Assembly: GCF_023065955.2 (NCBI RefSeq)
Contig: NC_079873.1
Span: 97,316,128-97,380,127 of the forward strand
From: Ursus arctos
Taxonomy: Eukaryota > Chordata > Mammalia > Carnivora > Ursidae
DNA: 64,000 nucleotides
Direction of reading: 5' to 3'
Both the position numbers and the translations under genes were made by a program. Numbering within the stretch: the first letter of the stretch is position 1; the number at the start of each line of letters is the position of its first letter. The notes beneath the pieces were generated by a model that searched no databases, had not been told where the DNA came from, and saw nothing but the letters and a program-made list of their open reading frames with translations. Below are positions 28,488-40,259 of the stretch, in pieces.

Positions 28488-29516
28488 AAGAAGCCAAAAT
28501 TCACTCAAAGCACTGCTCAAGCGTTCCCTCTTCATTTGGAAATGGTCAATTCATTCAAATGACAAATCAGAAATAGGAGCAACTCAGCAGGTGACTCATG
28601 GTGATTGAAGAGGCCCGGTAACCATTCTGACTCAGTTTCTTCATCTGTCTGTAGGACATAATTGTCTCACAGAGGTGTTACGAAAAATAATTGAAGTTGG
28701 TAATGTGCTTTCAGATCCACAGATGAACCGTGCTTTCAAAGTGCGTAATTACACCCTGCAGTGAGTCTCCCAGACCGGCTCCCTGCACTCATTCTTTACT
28801 AGGTATTCAAAATGACGCGGCTCAGTAGATTTTTCCTCGTTCTCAAGTTACCCCTACATTATTTAGCCCTGATGCCAGTTGCCTTTAAAATCGAATGCAG
28901 CCCACAATAGTAGTAAGGACCACTAATCCTTTGGCTTTAGGATTCTTTAAGAATCCTTTAAACCTTCTGGGGAGGTTAGTTTTCCAGATCACTCTCTACC
29001 TACGTTTCTCAATTTTCCCATTTCAATTGACTCACTCATCTCCTCTCTGGTAATAATCCCCAAAGATTGTAAAAGATCAGCTCAAAGGCTTCACTGAAAC
29101 CTAACAGGAGGCGCTTCTCTGCTTTGCTTAATACTTGGTAATTTCTTCTTTGCTGTTCTTACTCCTATTCTTTCCCTCCTCCCCTCTCCCCCGTTTTAAT
29201 TGGCCTGTTGGAAACACAGCAGGTGAAATTCTTTAGATGACTCCACAGCAGGAGAAGAAAAGAGATGCTAAAATCCAAATGTTGAGTTGTTGAATTGGGG
29301 GTGGGAGGGGGGCTGGGATTGGCCAAGCAGAAAACTAGAGGGGAGATGCGAGCAAGTTGTTTTGACATCTAGCTGGGTAGTAGGGGGAAACCTAGAAAAA
29401 CAAAGCCAATTGAGAACACAGGAAAAAAGAACCATTGACCCCTAACCCGGCCGCCTTCCACGAACTCCTTTTGCCATTCCACCATTTGACAGAAGGAAGT
29501 GAGAGAAGGCGGTACC

Positions 29517-29528
29517 CCCCCCCCCCCC
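29517..29528. repeat. Poly(C) tract
   Basis: A run of about 13-14 C after 'gcggta'. Similar C-rich runs are at 35350-35380 and 37068-37076. The length is likely to be variable or sequencing-sensitive. Confidence 0.7.
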
Positions 29529-29729
29529 GTCACAGGAAAGCACGTCAAGCTAACCTACCCTAGTGACCTTGGATCCGTAGTGACATCTTTATTGAAAGGA
29601 AAGCACACTTTTTCCTGAACATTTGGTTCTAAGATGGAATATGACATGGACTATGAGTATAAATCAAACCATTTTCTTAAGCTCAGCTTGAATTCTGTCA
29701 ATATGTGTGACAATTTCTTTTTTTTTAAC

Positions 29730-30050
29730 TTTTTATTTTGCAGTAATTTTAGAATTACAGAAGACTTGCAAGAACAATACTGGATTTTCACATTTATCTT
29801 CCACTCGGCTTTCCCTAATAGTAACAACTCAAGGAATTATAACAATAATGAAAACCAGGAAATTAGCCTTGGTAAATACACAAGAATAATATTTAACGGT
29901 AAACAACTGACCTTACTTAAAATTCACCAGTTTTACCCCTCGCTTTCATGATCTGTTCCTGGGTCTAGTCCAGCATCCCACACTGCATATCGTGTGTGCC
30001 TCATTAATTTCCTTCTATCTGTGGCATTTCCCCATTTTTAAGAAGAAAAT
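29730..30050 (-). mobile_element. Old L1 3'-region fragment
   Basis: 'attttagaattacagaag' and the following 'ttgcaagaacaatac' resemble the old-L1 3' region in minus orientation. Boundaries are vague. Confidence 0.4.
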
Positions 30051-30829
30051 AAAATCTGCTGGCAGTGATGATGTTGAAAGGCAAGACAAGTTTAAGGACG
30101 TACGAATGATCTGCCCTCTCTTCTTTTTTCCTTCCAAGTAAAACTGAAAATTAACTTTATTTTTATTTGCTATAACTGAAGTAAAAAATAAGTTATGGTT
30201 TTTACTTTTAAAATAAGTAAAAAATGCTGTTGGTAGTTTTAAAGGCTTTAAAGGCATCAAACATATTTCAGAATAGTCAAAGACATTTCTTGAAATATAA
30301 AACTGTGTGAACTACAATTGTGTGAGTGTAATAATCTTACAGTTGATTTCACTGTGTAGTAAAGAATTTACCCTTGCCCCCAAAGAGGTCTGATCTTTGT
30401 TCTTGGCTTCTGAGAAGTGGTCTCTAAGCCCTTGGAATGTCATGCTTGATAGGAGTCTCTTCATCTACCTGAGCAATATGTGTGGCAATTTCTCCGTAAA
30501 TCTCAGGCAAAAGCTTTCTTGCATTCCCTCCAACCCCAGAGTTCTGTCCGCACCACCTGGGGGAACACAGCTTCCTTTCATAGAAACCACTACTCAACGC
30601 AGTGCCCATTGCTGAATGGCTTCAGTTACCATCACAAAACTAGAACTTAAACAGACTAAGATACCCAAAGAATAGGTTAATTCTACTTTCACTTTGCTGG
30701 TAGGAAATATTTTCCTTTGATTGGAGTAAAAAACATCAAGGGGGCTTGGCTTTTACCCTTGAAATACTATAGCACTGCATATGTTTCTCACTCTAAGTGC
30801 AGAGAACTTTTGAAAAGTATCTATTTATG

Positions 30830-31170
30830 TAACGATTTTGAAATGACAAAATTGAAGAAATGGAGGACAGCTTAGTGGTTGCCAAGAATTGGAGAGGGGA
30901 GGGCAGAGGGAGATGGGTGTGGTTACAAAAGAGCAACTGGAGTGATCCTTGTGGTGATGGAACTGTTCTGTGTCTTGACTGTGGTGGTGGATACATGAAT
31001 CTACATGGGCGATTAAAATTGTATGTAAATTAATACACACATGCACATGCGTGCACACACACACACACACACACACACAAATTAGTACAATTAAAAGTGG
31101 GGAAATCCGAATAAGACCAGTGAATTGTACCAATGGCAATATTCTGGTTGTGATATAATACTGTAGGGTT
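30830..31170 (+). mobile_element. L1 3' UTR fragment
   Basis: 'gtggttgccaagaattgg', 'gatccttgtggtgatgg' and 'attctggttgtgatata' are in the order of an old-L1 3' UTR. A (CA)n tract is inside, at about 31047-31078. Confidence 0.6.
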
Positions 31171-31824
31171 CAAGGGCAGGCTGCCCCATGATGGACCACT
31201 TTGGAATGAAGATTATTTTGAGTTAAAAGCAATCAAAGTCCAGCAGATTCAGGAAAAACTCTCTCCCTCCCCCTCAAGTGCCTACTACCTGTACCAGGAA
31301 GAGAGCCATTAACAGAGATTCCTCTTTACCTAAGAAATTTATATGCATAATGGGGCAATTGTTGTTTTCCAAACATCTCCTCTCACTTTTCCTGCTAATT
31401 GTCTTCCTCCCCTTTGTATCCCCAGATCCTACCCCTTTTCTTAGCTCAGGATATCATTTATGCCTCATGTTGCCTGTCTTTGAAATTTCATGTCTGTGTA
31501 GACTCCCCATATATATGAAACTAAATTTAATTTTCCATTAATCTGCCCATGTCAATGTGATTCTTAATCCAGCCAGAAGGACCTTGAAAGAAAGAGTAAA
31601 TTTCTTCCTCCCCAACAATTCTGTAGCTTTGCAAGATGTGACTGATGAGGCATAGAAGCAGAAAAATGTTCACCTTTAGCCCAGAAGACTGGCCTATAAC
31701 CTGCAAAGTTCCGATAAGGATCAAATACGTGCTGGCGGCTACATTCTTAAAGGGTCTCATGACTGCCTGTTTATCTAACTGATGGTTGATATCAAAATGA
31801 ATTATAAGCACCAGCGAGATGTTA

Positions 31825-32053
31825 CAAAAGTAGTTTTAGGAGTAGAAATTTGAAGAAGACATTTATGATCTAATACTTCCTGCATGTCCCTTCCCCCTTG
31901 AGCACTAAGCATAAAACCACCAGCTTCATACAGAAAAGTGCAGCCCTTTCTGCCCATGGGTCCTGTCCCTGTGCTACTCAAATAAAGTTACTAAGTTGCA
32001 CCATACAATGTCTCAAGAATTCTTTCTTGATTATTCACTCGACAACCCCACAA
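31825..32053 (+). mobile_element. ERV1-like LTR, 3' part
   Basis: The block from 'ctactcaaataaagttact' to 'tctcaagaattctttcttg' has the layout of a polyadenylation signal followed by R-U5 in a class I LTR, ending in CA near 32053. The left edge is uncertain (it may be near 31600 or earlier). There is no viral coding region. Confidence 0.4.
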
Positions 32054-32165
32054 CATTACCACTGGGGGAACCTGGGCAAAGTGTACAAGGGATCTCTGTA
32101 TTATTTTTTACAACTATATGCAAATCTAAAATTATCTCAATAAGAATTTCAATTAAAAAAAGTTA
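32054..32165 (+). mobile_element. L1 3' end (continuation)
   Basis: 'ccactgggggaacctggg', 'ggatctctgtattattt' and 'aaaattatctcaataag' continue the L1 3' UTR broken off near 31170, so the material between was inserted into it. Confidence 0.6.
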
Positions 32166-32338
32166 ACCAGGACTTTTCTAGGCCCTACTCAAACAGCATA
32201 GGCAAGGAGACAAATTGCCCATGGCTGAGACAAAAAGATGAAAGCTCACCCCTGAGAGGTAAGCTGGCCTCTGAGGACTGACTGATTCAGAACCAAAGTT
32301 TGATACATCAGAAAAGCAGAAAATGTTTGTATTTTTAA

Positions 32339-32549
32339 ATTGTTTTATTTATTTATTTTAAAGAGAGAGAGAGTGTGTGAGAGAGAGCACGGGGCGGGGA
32401 GGGGGGGACAGAGGGAAACGGAGAGAATCTCAAGCAGATTCCTCACTGAGCACAGAGCCAACAAAGAGCTCCATCCCATGACCCTGAGATCACCACCTGA
32501 GCTGAAATCAAGAGTCAGATGCTTAACCCACTGAGCCACCCAGGCGCCT
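32339..32549 (-). mobile_element. SINEC
   Basis: Minus-strand full-length copy with a GA-rich body and a G-run at 32401-32408. Confidence 0.86.
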
Positions 32550-32850
32550 CAGAAATGGTTTTTGATTACAACTTAACATTCCATGTAAATGATTAAGTTT
32601 TCAAATTAGGGGAAAAAAAGCCAAATTGTACAATCTTTGTTTATTTCTTTTAAATGTTGGTTTAAGATATCAACTTTAAAAAACAAATTAATGGTACTTC
32701 CTAATGTCTATTTATTTTTATTACAGATTTATATTTTTATTAATAAGGATGGGGAATCATGCTGATGTTTAGGCAGAAATTTACCTTAACCCAGGTGCCA
32801 TCACTGCAGAATGACTGGTTCAGATTTGTTTTGAGAAATGCATAAATCTT

Positions 32851-33037
32851 GGGGTGCCTGGGTGACTCAGTCAGTTGAGCAGCTGTCTTCAGCTCAGGTC
32901 ATGATCCCAGGGTCCTGGGATCAAGCCCCACATCGGGCTCCCTGCTCAGCGGAGAGCCTGCTTCTCCCTCTCCCTCTGTCTCCCAGCTCATGCTTTCACT
33001 CTCTGTCAAATAAATAAATAAAATATTAAAAAAAAAA
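32851..33037 (+). mobile_element. SINEC
   Basis: Full-length. Flanked by a 17-bp duplication with one mismatch, agaaatgc(a/c)taaatctt, at 32834-32850 and 33038-33054. Confidence 0.9.
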
Positions 33038-34141
33038 AGAAATGCCTAAATCTTATAAAGGTTAAATCTTCATACTAAGAGTATCAAGTACAACAAAGGA
33101 TGTAGATACATGCTTCTTTTTGGAAATGAAGAGATATTAAGGCTAGGTTTTGAATATATATTTGAACTAAAAAGGTAGCAGTAGATAGGACCAAAGCTAG
33201 ATAAGGAAGACTCTAGTTGACATTCTCTGTGAGGTAATTATTGTCCTGAGGGAATAAAAGAGAAAAAACTGTCTCAGCCCATCTGTTAAGTATTAAAACC
33301 TTCTCCAATTAAATTATTCTGTGTGAGGCAGTAATGAGGTAATTCAGATAGACTCAAACTAACAAATAGCTGGATATAGAACTGAAAAGAATTCTGGGTC
33401 AAAGTCCAATCTTTGCCTTGTGTATCCTATGGGTATGGTATGGGGGACTAGGCGTGGCTGAACAATAATAAATCATGCATATACTGAAAGTCCAACCACT
33501 GCACAGATATTCCTGGCAAATTACAGCATTCTTTCAAACAACATCCTGAAGTCTCAGCAGGATGATATTTTCCATCCCCAGGAAGACTTGAAGGATATCA
33601 TCCAAGCAAGGAGGAAAATAGTTTCGTGGAGGCTGAGTTAGGGATCTCAGTGCCAGGTGGAGTAGGAGAGAGCTCATAACTAAGCAGACACAGGATCAAG
33701 ATTACCATGTTGGGGGAAACATGGGAGAAAGGGAAGGGCTGTTCTCCTAGAGGTTTTCAAAAACACGTGGGCAAAATGGAACTGACAGCTAGGTCCACTA
33801 TAACAGAATGAAAGGGCTATGCAGCAACTTCTAATGAGCCAGAAGAAAAACTGGGTGAAGGGAATTGAAAAAAGTATAATTGAAAGCAAAAAGGGGAAAA
33901 GAAGCAATGAAAATCTCCAGATGCAGAGTCTGCAAGTATTAGCCCAGAACTGATTCCAACACCTCCAAATGGCTGAGAAATTATACATGAATGAAAAATG
34001 TATAAAACATAAACTGGTTCTAGGCTGTAAGAAGAAAATGAAAGGAAAATAATTAGTAAGAACTTAAAAAATGAGGATTTCAGAAAAGTATTACATAGGA
34101 ACTGCAAAGGGAGTCTGGCTATATGTAATTTGGCTTTTTTT

Positions 34142-34339
34142 TAAAGGTTCATTTATTTATTTTAGACAGTGAGAGAGTGTGGCGGGGAGGGGCAGAAGGA
34201 GAGAGAGAGAGAAAATCTCAAGCAGACTTCCCACTGAGTGCAGAGCCCTATGTGGGCCTTGATCCCGTGACCCTGAGATCATGAACTGAACTGAAACCAA
34301 GAGTTGGACACTTAACCAACTGAGCCACCCAGGCACCTC
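34142..34339 (-). mobile_element. SINEC
   Basis: Minus-strand, flanked by a perfect 16-bp duplication, taatttggcttttttt (34126-34141 and 34340-34355). Confidence 0.9.
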
Positions 34340-34728
34340 TAATTTGGCTTTTTTTGAGCAAAGTTTACATTGACATTCAAGTATTCCAGGTGGTCTCTAA
34401 CCAAAGCTGGTGGCATCATGCCAATCACAGTTTCATGGCCACTTAAACACTTACAGTCTCTTATTTCAGAAGCAAATAGTGGATCTTGATGCTAATTCTT
34501 CCCGTAAATACAGTAGTGTCTTAGATAATTATTATATGGAAGCCTCTTCTTCCTTTCTGGGGCTAAGCATGCTGTTTTGTAATTTCCTACGGCCTATCAA
34601 TTTCTAGAAGGTAAAAACTGTGGCTTACTTCTTCTGAATTCCAAGTGCCTGGCATATGCTGGGAACTCCATGAATGTTTGTGTCTTTAATAAATGAACAG
34701 CAAAGAAAACTTAAGAAAAATGAAAGCG

Positions 34729-34829
34729 GGAGGTGCCTGACTGGCTCAGTGTGCAGAGCCTGTGACTCTTGATCTTGGGGTCATGAGTTCAAGCCCCACA
34801 TTGGGTGAGGAGCATACTTAAACAAAAAA
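34729..34829 (+). mobile_element. Older short SINEC
   Basis: Short type with the 'ctgactggctcagtgtgcag' head. 'aaaatgaaag' lies on both sides. Confidence 0.78.
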
Positions 34830-35319
34830 ATGAAAGAAAAATGAAAGGCAACATTAACCTACCCACTGGGCAGGGAGCTAAATTCTGACAGTGTTTCTTA
34901 GTATTCTTTACCTGGTGGCATTGAAGGAAACTAGATGGTGACTTAATAATGTCTTTGAGGAAGTTTGGGAGAGAACTATTCACAAAGCAACAAGGAGCAA
35001 TACCAGAGAAACACAATTCCTGTCCGACATGCTAAGATGTGATGCAGTGAAAGCTCAGCCTTAAATTACGACTGGTAACAACACTTGGCCGTGCTAGACT
35101 AAGATCCAGCTTCGCCTTTCATCAGCTACTCCCTGCTGTGCACCTTCTGGTTGTTTCTTTGTTTGTTTGTTTTAAACCACACACGACCAATTGCCCTTCC
35201 TGCGATAGGCTGCGCCCTTTATGTCCTCTGTGCCTTTGTCCATAGCATTCACTCTGACTGGAAAGTTCTTTTCTCCATTATCTTCCCAAAGAATTCCTAG
35301 CCGCCTTCCCACTGCCAGT

Positions 35320-35850
35320 TTGTCTCATTTACCTATTACTGCATAACAAACCCCCGCCTCCCCCCCCGCCCCCCGCCCCAGACTGAGTGGCTTAAAACAA
35401 CTTGATTTGTTATTTTCCCAAGGTTCTGTGGGATGGCTGGGCAGGTGCGCTGGGCTCGCCTGGGCTCCCTCAGCTGGTGGGTCATCTAAGGGCTGGGCTC
35501 AGCTGTGACACTGTCACACCTGGTCCTCTCTCCATGTGGTCTCTCATCCTCCAGGGCCTCTGTCTCCACACAGCCTCTTCCCAGCACGATAGCCTAGACT
35601 TCTTGCCATGGCAACGGAGTTCCAAGAGCAAAAGCAGGAAACTGCTAGTTATCTTAAGACCTGCCTAGGGTCAGAAATCCCAGAACGTCATTTCTGCCGC
35701 ACATTATTGGTCAAAGCAAGTTACACCGACAGCCCGGATTCAAGGGGAAGGGAAAGAGACTCCACCTCTCGCTACGAGGAACTACAGAATCACTTTGCAA
35801 AGGGATGTGAAACACAGGGAGGCATAATTCATTGGGAGCCATCTTAACAG
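35320..35850. repeat. Old LTR-like dispersed repeat
   Basis: 'attactgcataacaaac', 'gtggcttaaaacaac' at the left and 'aattcattgggagccatct' at the right are the ends of a widespread mammalian repeat I recognise but cannot name safely. Open frames here are chance. Confidence 0.5.
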
Positions 35851-36209
35851 CCATACAGCTGAAATGTCACCTCTTTGTTCATCCTGTGTGATACAGAGAG
35901 AGAGCGAGAGAGAGGGAGGACCATCACGTTATCTCATTATCTTATGGACATTATCTTATTCTTCTGTCTATGTCTGTTTCCCCTGTTATACTCCGGCATG
36001 CTCCTGACACACTTGAAGGAGGCAGGGGTTTCGGAAAACAGTCTGAAAGAACAGCTTTCCATAATCTGACTGGGGAAAGCTATACTGATGAGATGCACTT
36101 AGAAATAGAGTTTAGAGCCAGATCATAGAGGACCCTGAATGCCATGTTAAGGAATTTAGATTTTATCTTGCGAGCACTTAGAACTGAGTCAAGAACATCT
36201 CTCCCCAAA

Positions 36210-36800
36210 CTGTTTCCCCTGTGTTTCCTGTCCTAGTGAATGGCAGAAATAGGGACTCACATCTTCTGCCTCATCCAAAGGGCCTTCAAGTGCTGCTTAT
36301 CACAATTCTTAAATATCTCTTGACTGTCCCATCCTCCCGTCTACATGGCCACAGCTGTAGTCCAGGGTCTACCTCATCATCTCTCTTCAAACCTAGCGTC
36401 ACTGCCTGTTGGCAGGTTCTGATGATACCAGTCTTGCCCCATTGTCCATCCTCTACACTTCCACCAAACTCGTCTGCTGAGGTTAGCCCCCTGATCATAA
36501 GCCTTCGTGAATTTCTGTCACTCTCAAGAGAGAGTTCGGTCTTTAGCACTGAATGCAAGGGCCCTCCATGATTTGGCCTCCTACTTAATCTCACTCTACT
36601 GCCCCCCTTGCTTTTTATTTATTAGCAACCCAAACTTCTTGTAGCTCCTTACTTCACCCATGCCTCATGTCCCAGTGCCTTTGCCCATGCTAGACTCTGT
36701 ATCAAAAGCTATTGCCTCCTTCTCTTGGGTAACGCCCAGTTTTCTTTCAAGACTCAATCTCTAGGAATACTTCGCTGACCTATACCCCCGCATTCTGTAT
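36210..36800 (+). mobile_element. L2 fragment
   Basis: 'caagggccctccatgatttg' and 'ccatgctagactctg' blocks are in L2 order. The sub-block 36337-36504 recurs at 37.9 kb. Confidence 0.5.
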
Positions 36801-36879
36801 TAGGTGCCCCTCTTTTGTGCCGTGATAGCACCTAGTTCTTACTGCTATCATAATAATAATACTTCACGATCACTCACAT

Positions 36880-37220
36880 GAATAACTCAATTCTCATACC
36901 ACTGCATGAAGGAGATTCTAACAGTGGCAGCTAGTACATGCCAGAGCTGGGATTTGAACCCCAGTGCCTGGCTCAAGGAGCCACGATTGGAACCACTATA
37001 CTACTTCCCTGCTCGGGTAGAGCACACATCACACTGTATTGTAAGTGTCCGTTTGCCTGTAGACGCCCCCCCCCCAACTACTGTGAGTTTCTTGAGAATA
37101 GAAATCATGTCACATCTATCTTTTCATCCTCAGAACCTAACATAATGCCTGTCACATAATAGGCACTCTATAAATGTGTGTTGAGTGGATGGATGGACAA
37201 ATGAATGAATGACTCTTGAA
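36880..37220 (+). repeat. MIR fragment followed by L2 3' end
   Basis: 36930-37005 ('gccagagctgggatttgaac') is MIR-like. 37080-37200 ('gcctgtcacataataggcac' then a TGAATGAATGA-like end) is the L2 3' terminus. Confidence 0.55.
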
Positions 37221-37576
37221 ATTTATGAATGATTGTTCTTGCTCTGTTGTTTTAGCCATTTTTTAAAGATAAAAATGGCCGCAGAACTAGACACACACTT
37301 CGATAAAGACCCAAATTATATTAAGGGAAGGAACAGAGGACTGCTCATAGGTGATACATTTTCTGTTTACTGATGTTCTGTCAGCCGTTTAAAAAATGCA
37401 AGCAAAATCATTTTATTAAGTGAAAATATACAACGGTGGAACGAAGAAGGTACTAGATAACAGCAAGAGTTTAATTCTTCCTTCCACTTCTCCCCATTAA
37501 GGTAAGAAATGAAATGAAGCCCACTATCAAGGTAAACCAGAGAGGGACACAAAGGCTGTCTAAAAAAGATATGTTT

Positions 37577-37787
37577 GGGGGCGCCTGGGTGGCTCAGTCG
37601 TTGGGCGTCTGCCTTCGGCTCAGGGCATGATCCCGGTGTTCTGGGATCGAGCCCCACATCAGGCTCCTCCGCTGGGAGTCTGCTTCTTCCTCTGCCACTC
37701 CCCCTGCTTGTGTTCCCTCTCTCACTGGCTGTCTCTCCCTGTCAAATAAATAAATAAAATCTTTTTTAAAAAATAAAATAAAAAAAT
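37577..37787 (+). mobile_element. SINEC
   Basis: Full-length; flanked by a perfect 15-bp duplication, aaaaaagatatgttt (37562-37576 and 37788-37802). Confidence 0.92.
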
Positions 37788-37896
37788 AAAAAAGATATGT
37801 TTGACTAGAATGTAGATATTGATACCTAGAAATATAATGGAATAATTACACTGAGAGGTGGCTTGGTTGTGGAGAGCACATATATTTTGCAATGCC

Positions 37897-38060
37897 GTCT
37901 ACCCCTCCATAGCTTTAGTACAGGGTCTACTCCATCGTCTCTCTTCTGACCTAGTGTCACCGCCTGTTGGCAGGTTCCCATATTAGTCTTACCCCATTGT
38001 CCACCCTCCACACTTCCACCAAACTCCTCTGCTCATGTTAGCCCTCTGATCATAAGCCTG
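37897..38060 (+). repeat. Diverged second copy of the block at 36.34 kb
   Basis: The shared part includes 'cgcctgttggcaggttcc', 'accccattgtcca' and 'ctctgatcataagcct'. It ends exactly where the next SINE begins. Confidence 0.7.
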
Positions 38061-38236
38061 GGTGGCTCAGTCAGTGAAGCGTCTGCCTTCTGCTCAGGTC
38101 ATGAGCCCAGGGTCCTGGGATCTAGTCCTGCATGGGGCTCCCTGCTCAGTGGGGAACCTGCTTCTCCCTCTCCCGCTCCCCCTGCTTGTGCTCTTTCTCT
38201 CTCTCTGTCAAGTAAATAAATAAAATCTTAAAAAGG
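38056..38236 (+). mobile_element. SINEC, 5'-truncated
   Basis: Begins at 'gcctgggtggctcag', lacking the first G-rich bases. The GCCT is shared with the flank, which suggests microhomology at the join. Confidence 0.83.
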
Positions 38237-38416
38237 GGGATATGAATGGCATGATACCATTTATGTAACATACTACAATACTATGTATTTTTCTATACCT
38301 ATTTAGGTAAAAGTATTTAAAAAGATTTATCTGGAAGAATGCTCATCAAACTAAAAAACGTTTCTCTATGGGAAGAAGGGAGGGAAGCAAGTTGGGAAGG
38401 TGGCCAAGAGGAGGGT

Positions 38417-39028
38417 CTGTGATGGTTAACTTTATGTGTTAAATTGACTAGACCACAGGGTTCCCAGATGTTGGGTCAGACCTTATTCTGGATGTGTTTG
38501 TGAGAATGTTTTTGAATGAGATTAACATTTGAATCAGTAGACTGTCAAGTAGATTGCCTTCCCGAATGTGGGTGGCCCTCATCAGTTGAAGACCTGAATA
38601 GAACAGAAAGGCTGACCCTTCCTCCTGCTTCCTTGCTAAGCAGCTCAAACTGAAACATCAGTCTTGGGTCTCCAGTCTGTCAGCTCTCCTGAATCTCCAG
38701 CTTGCCAACAGCAGGTCTTGGGACTTCTCAGCCTCCATAATTGTGCTGAGCCCTTCATTCATTTGTTCGTTCATTCATTCATTCATTTTTAAGTAATCAT
38801 TACATCCAACCTGGGGCTCAAACTCACAAACCTGAGATCAAGAGTCACTCACTCCACCGACTGAGCCAGCCAGGTGCCCTGTGCTGAACCAATTCTTAAT
38901 GGTAAGTCCAGTCACTCTCTCTCTCCACACATACGCATACACATGCATAAGTACCGATGTAGATGTAGATACAGATACATAGATATGCTGCAGGTTCTCT
39001 TTCTCTGGAGAACCCTAACCGATAGACA
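38417..39028 (+). mobile_element. MLT2-like ERVL solo LTR
   Basis: 'gatggttaactttatgtgtt', 'tgtgggtggccctcatcag' and 'ctctggagaaccctaac' are in the order of an MLT2-type LTR. It is non-coding, carries AC/GATA-like simple sequence before its end, and is interrupted by a SINE. Confidence 0.6.
38786..38879 (-). mobile_element. Older short SINEC inside the ERVL LTR
   Basis: Minus-strand short type. 'gtgctgagcc' before the ATTC repeat and 'gtgctgaacc' after the SINE are the probable target duplication. Confidence 0.78.
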
Positions 39029-39719
39029 GTTTAGTTTTATCCTTTTTAATGTTCTGATTTTTAAAAGAATAGATTCATGTATTATATTTATTAACTTTAT
39101 CTTCAGAGAACCAAAGCGTGTCAAGCCTGTCTTATTGTTCCCACTTAACAGATAATGAAACTGGAAGGGTAAGCGATTGCCTCAGTCCTTCTCCTTAGCT
39201 CTCACACACACAATTTGAAGGGAAGTTCCAAAGGCAAATGCAGCATTATTTTAAAAAGTACTTAGAGCTCCTTGTTAGGACATAGAAATTAAAGGTATCA
39301 TATTTTGATTTTTTTCTTCTCACCTTCTTTTCTCAGATCTTCCACACCAAAGGGGTGAACTCGCACACATGGAGAAAGACAGAGGAGGCAACAAATGTCT
39401 CATAAACATGGTAATTAACTCCATGTTACTTTCAAGATTTGAGGATGTGCCAAAAGTTGACCCCTTGAGTGTGGAGTGAATACTGCTTTGGAAACCATGG
39501 AGAATCAGTGCTTCAGAAACATAATTTACGGGCACAGTAGCTAGACAGCAACATTTGCAGTGGAAAATTCCTCTCCCTCCCAGGTTAAAAGATGGGGATA
39601 ATTCTTCTGGACAGGGAAAATGTGCTTGGAAATATGTGAGAGGGAAGCAGAAACAAATTAAAAGGTGGGGGGAACTATATCAATATTTATATAATCCTGA
39701 GCTCTCTTGACTATTTCTT

Positions 39720-39928
39720 TCTTTTTAAAGATTACATTTATTTGAGAGAGAGTAAGTGAGTGAGAGAGAGAGAGAGAGCACAAGCCAGGGCAGAGGCAGA
39801 GGGAGAGGGAGAGGCAGACTCCCCGCTGAGTGTGGAGCCAGAGGCAGGGCTCCAACTCAGGACCCTGACATCATGACCTGAGCCAAAATCAAGAGTTGAA
39901 TGAGTAACTGAGCCACCCAGGTACCCCT
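39720..39928 (-). mobile_element. SINEC
   Basis: Minus-strand long type with a GA-rich body; directly followed by a short-type copy in the same orientation. Confidence 0.84.
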
Positions 39929-39929
39929 G

Positions 39930-40031
39930 TTTTTTTTTTCTAGGTAATCTCTACACCCAACGTGGGGCTTGAACTCATGACCCCGAGATCAAGAGTCACA
40001 TGCTCTTCTGGTTGAGCCAGCCAGGTGCCCC
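39930..40031 (-). mobile_element. Older short SINEC
   Basis: Minus-strand short type: 'aatctctacacccaacgtgg' through 'gagccagccaggtgcccc'. Confidence 0.8.
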
Positions 40032-40055
40032 AACACTTGTTTCAAATTATCAAAT

Positions 40056-40259
40056 GGGGGCACCTGGGTGGCTCAGTCTGGTAAGCGTCCGGCTCTTGAT
40101 TTCAGCTCAGGTCAGGATCTCAGGGTCATGGGATTGAGCCCTGCATTGGGTTCCATGCTCAGCGGGGAGTCTGCTTGAGAGCCTCTCTTTCCCTCTCCCT
40201 CTGCCCCTCTCCTCATGCTCTCTATCTCAAATAAATAAAAAAATAAATCTTTAAAAAAT
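40056..40259 (+). mobile_element. SINEC
   Basis: Plus-strand long type, 25 bp after the previous copies, making a cluster of three. Confidence 0.84.
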
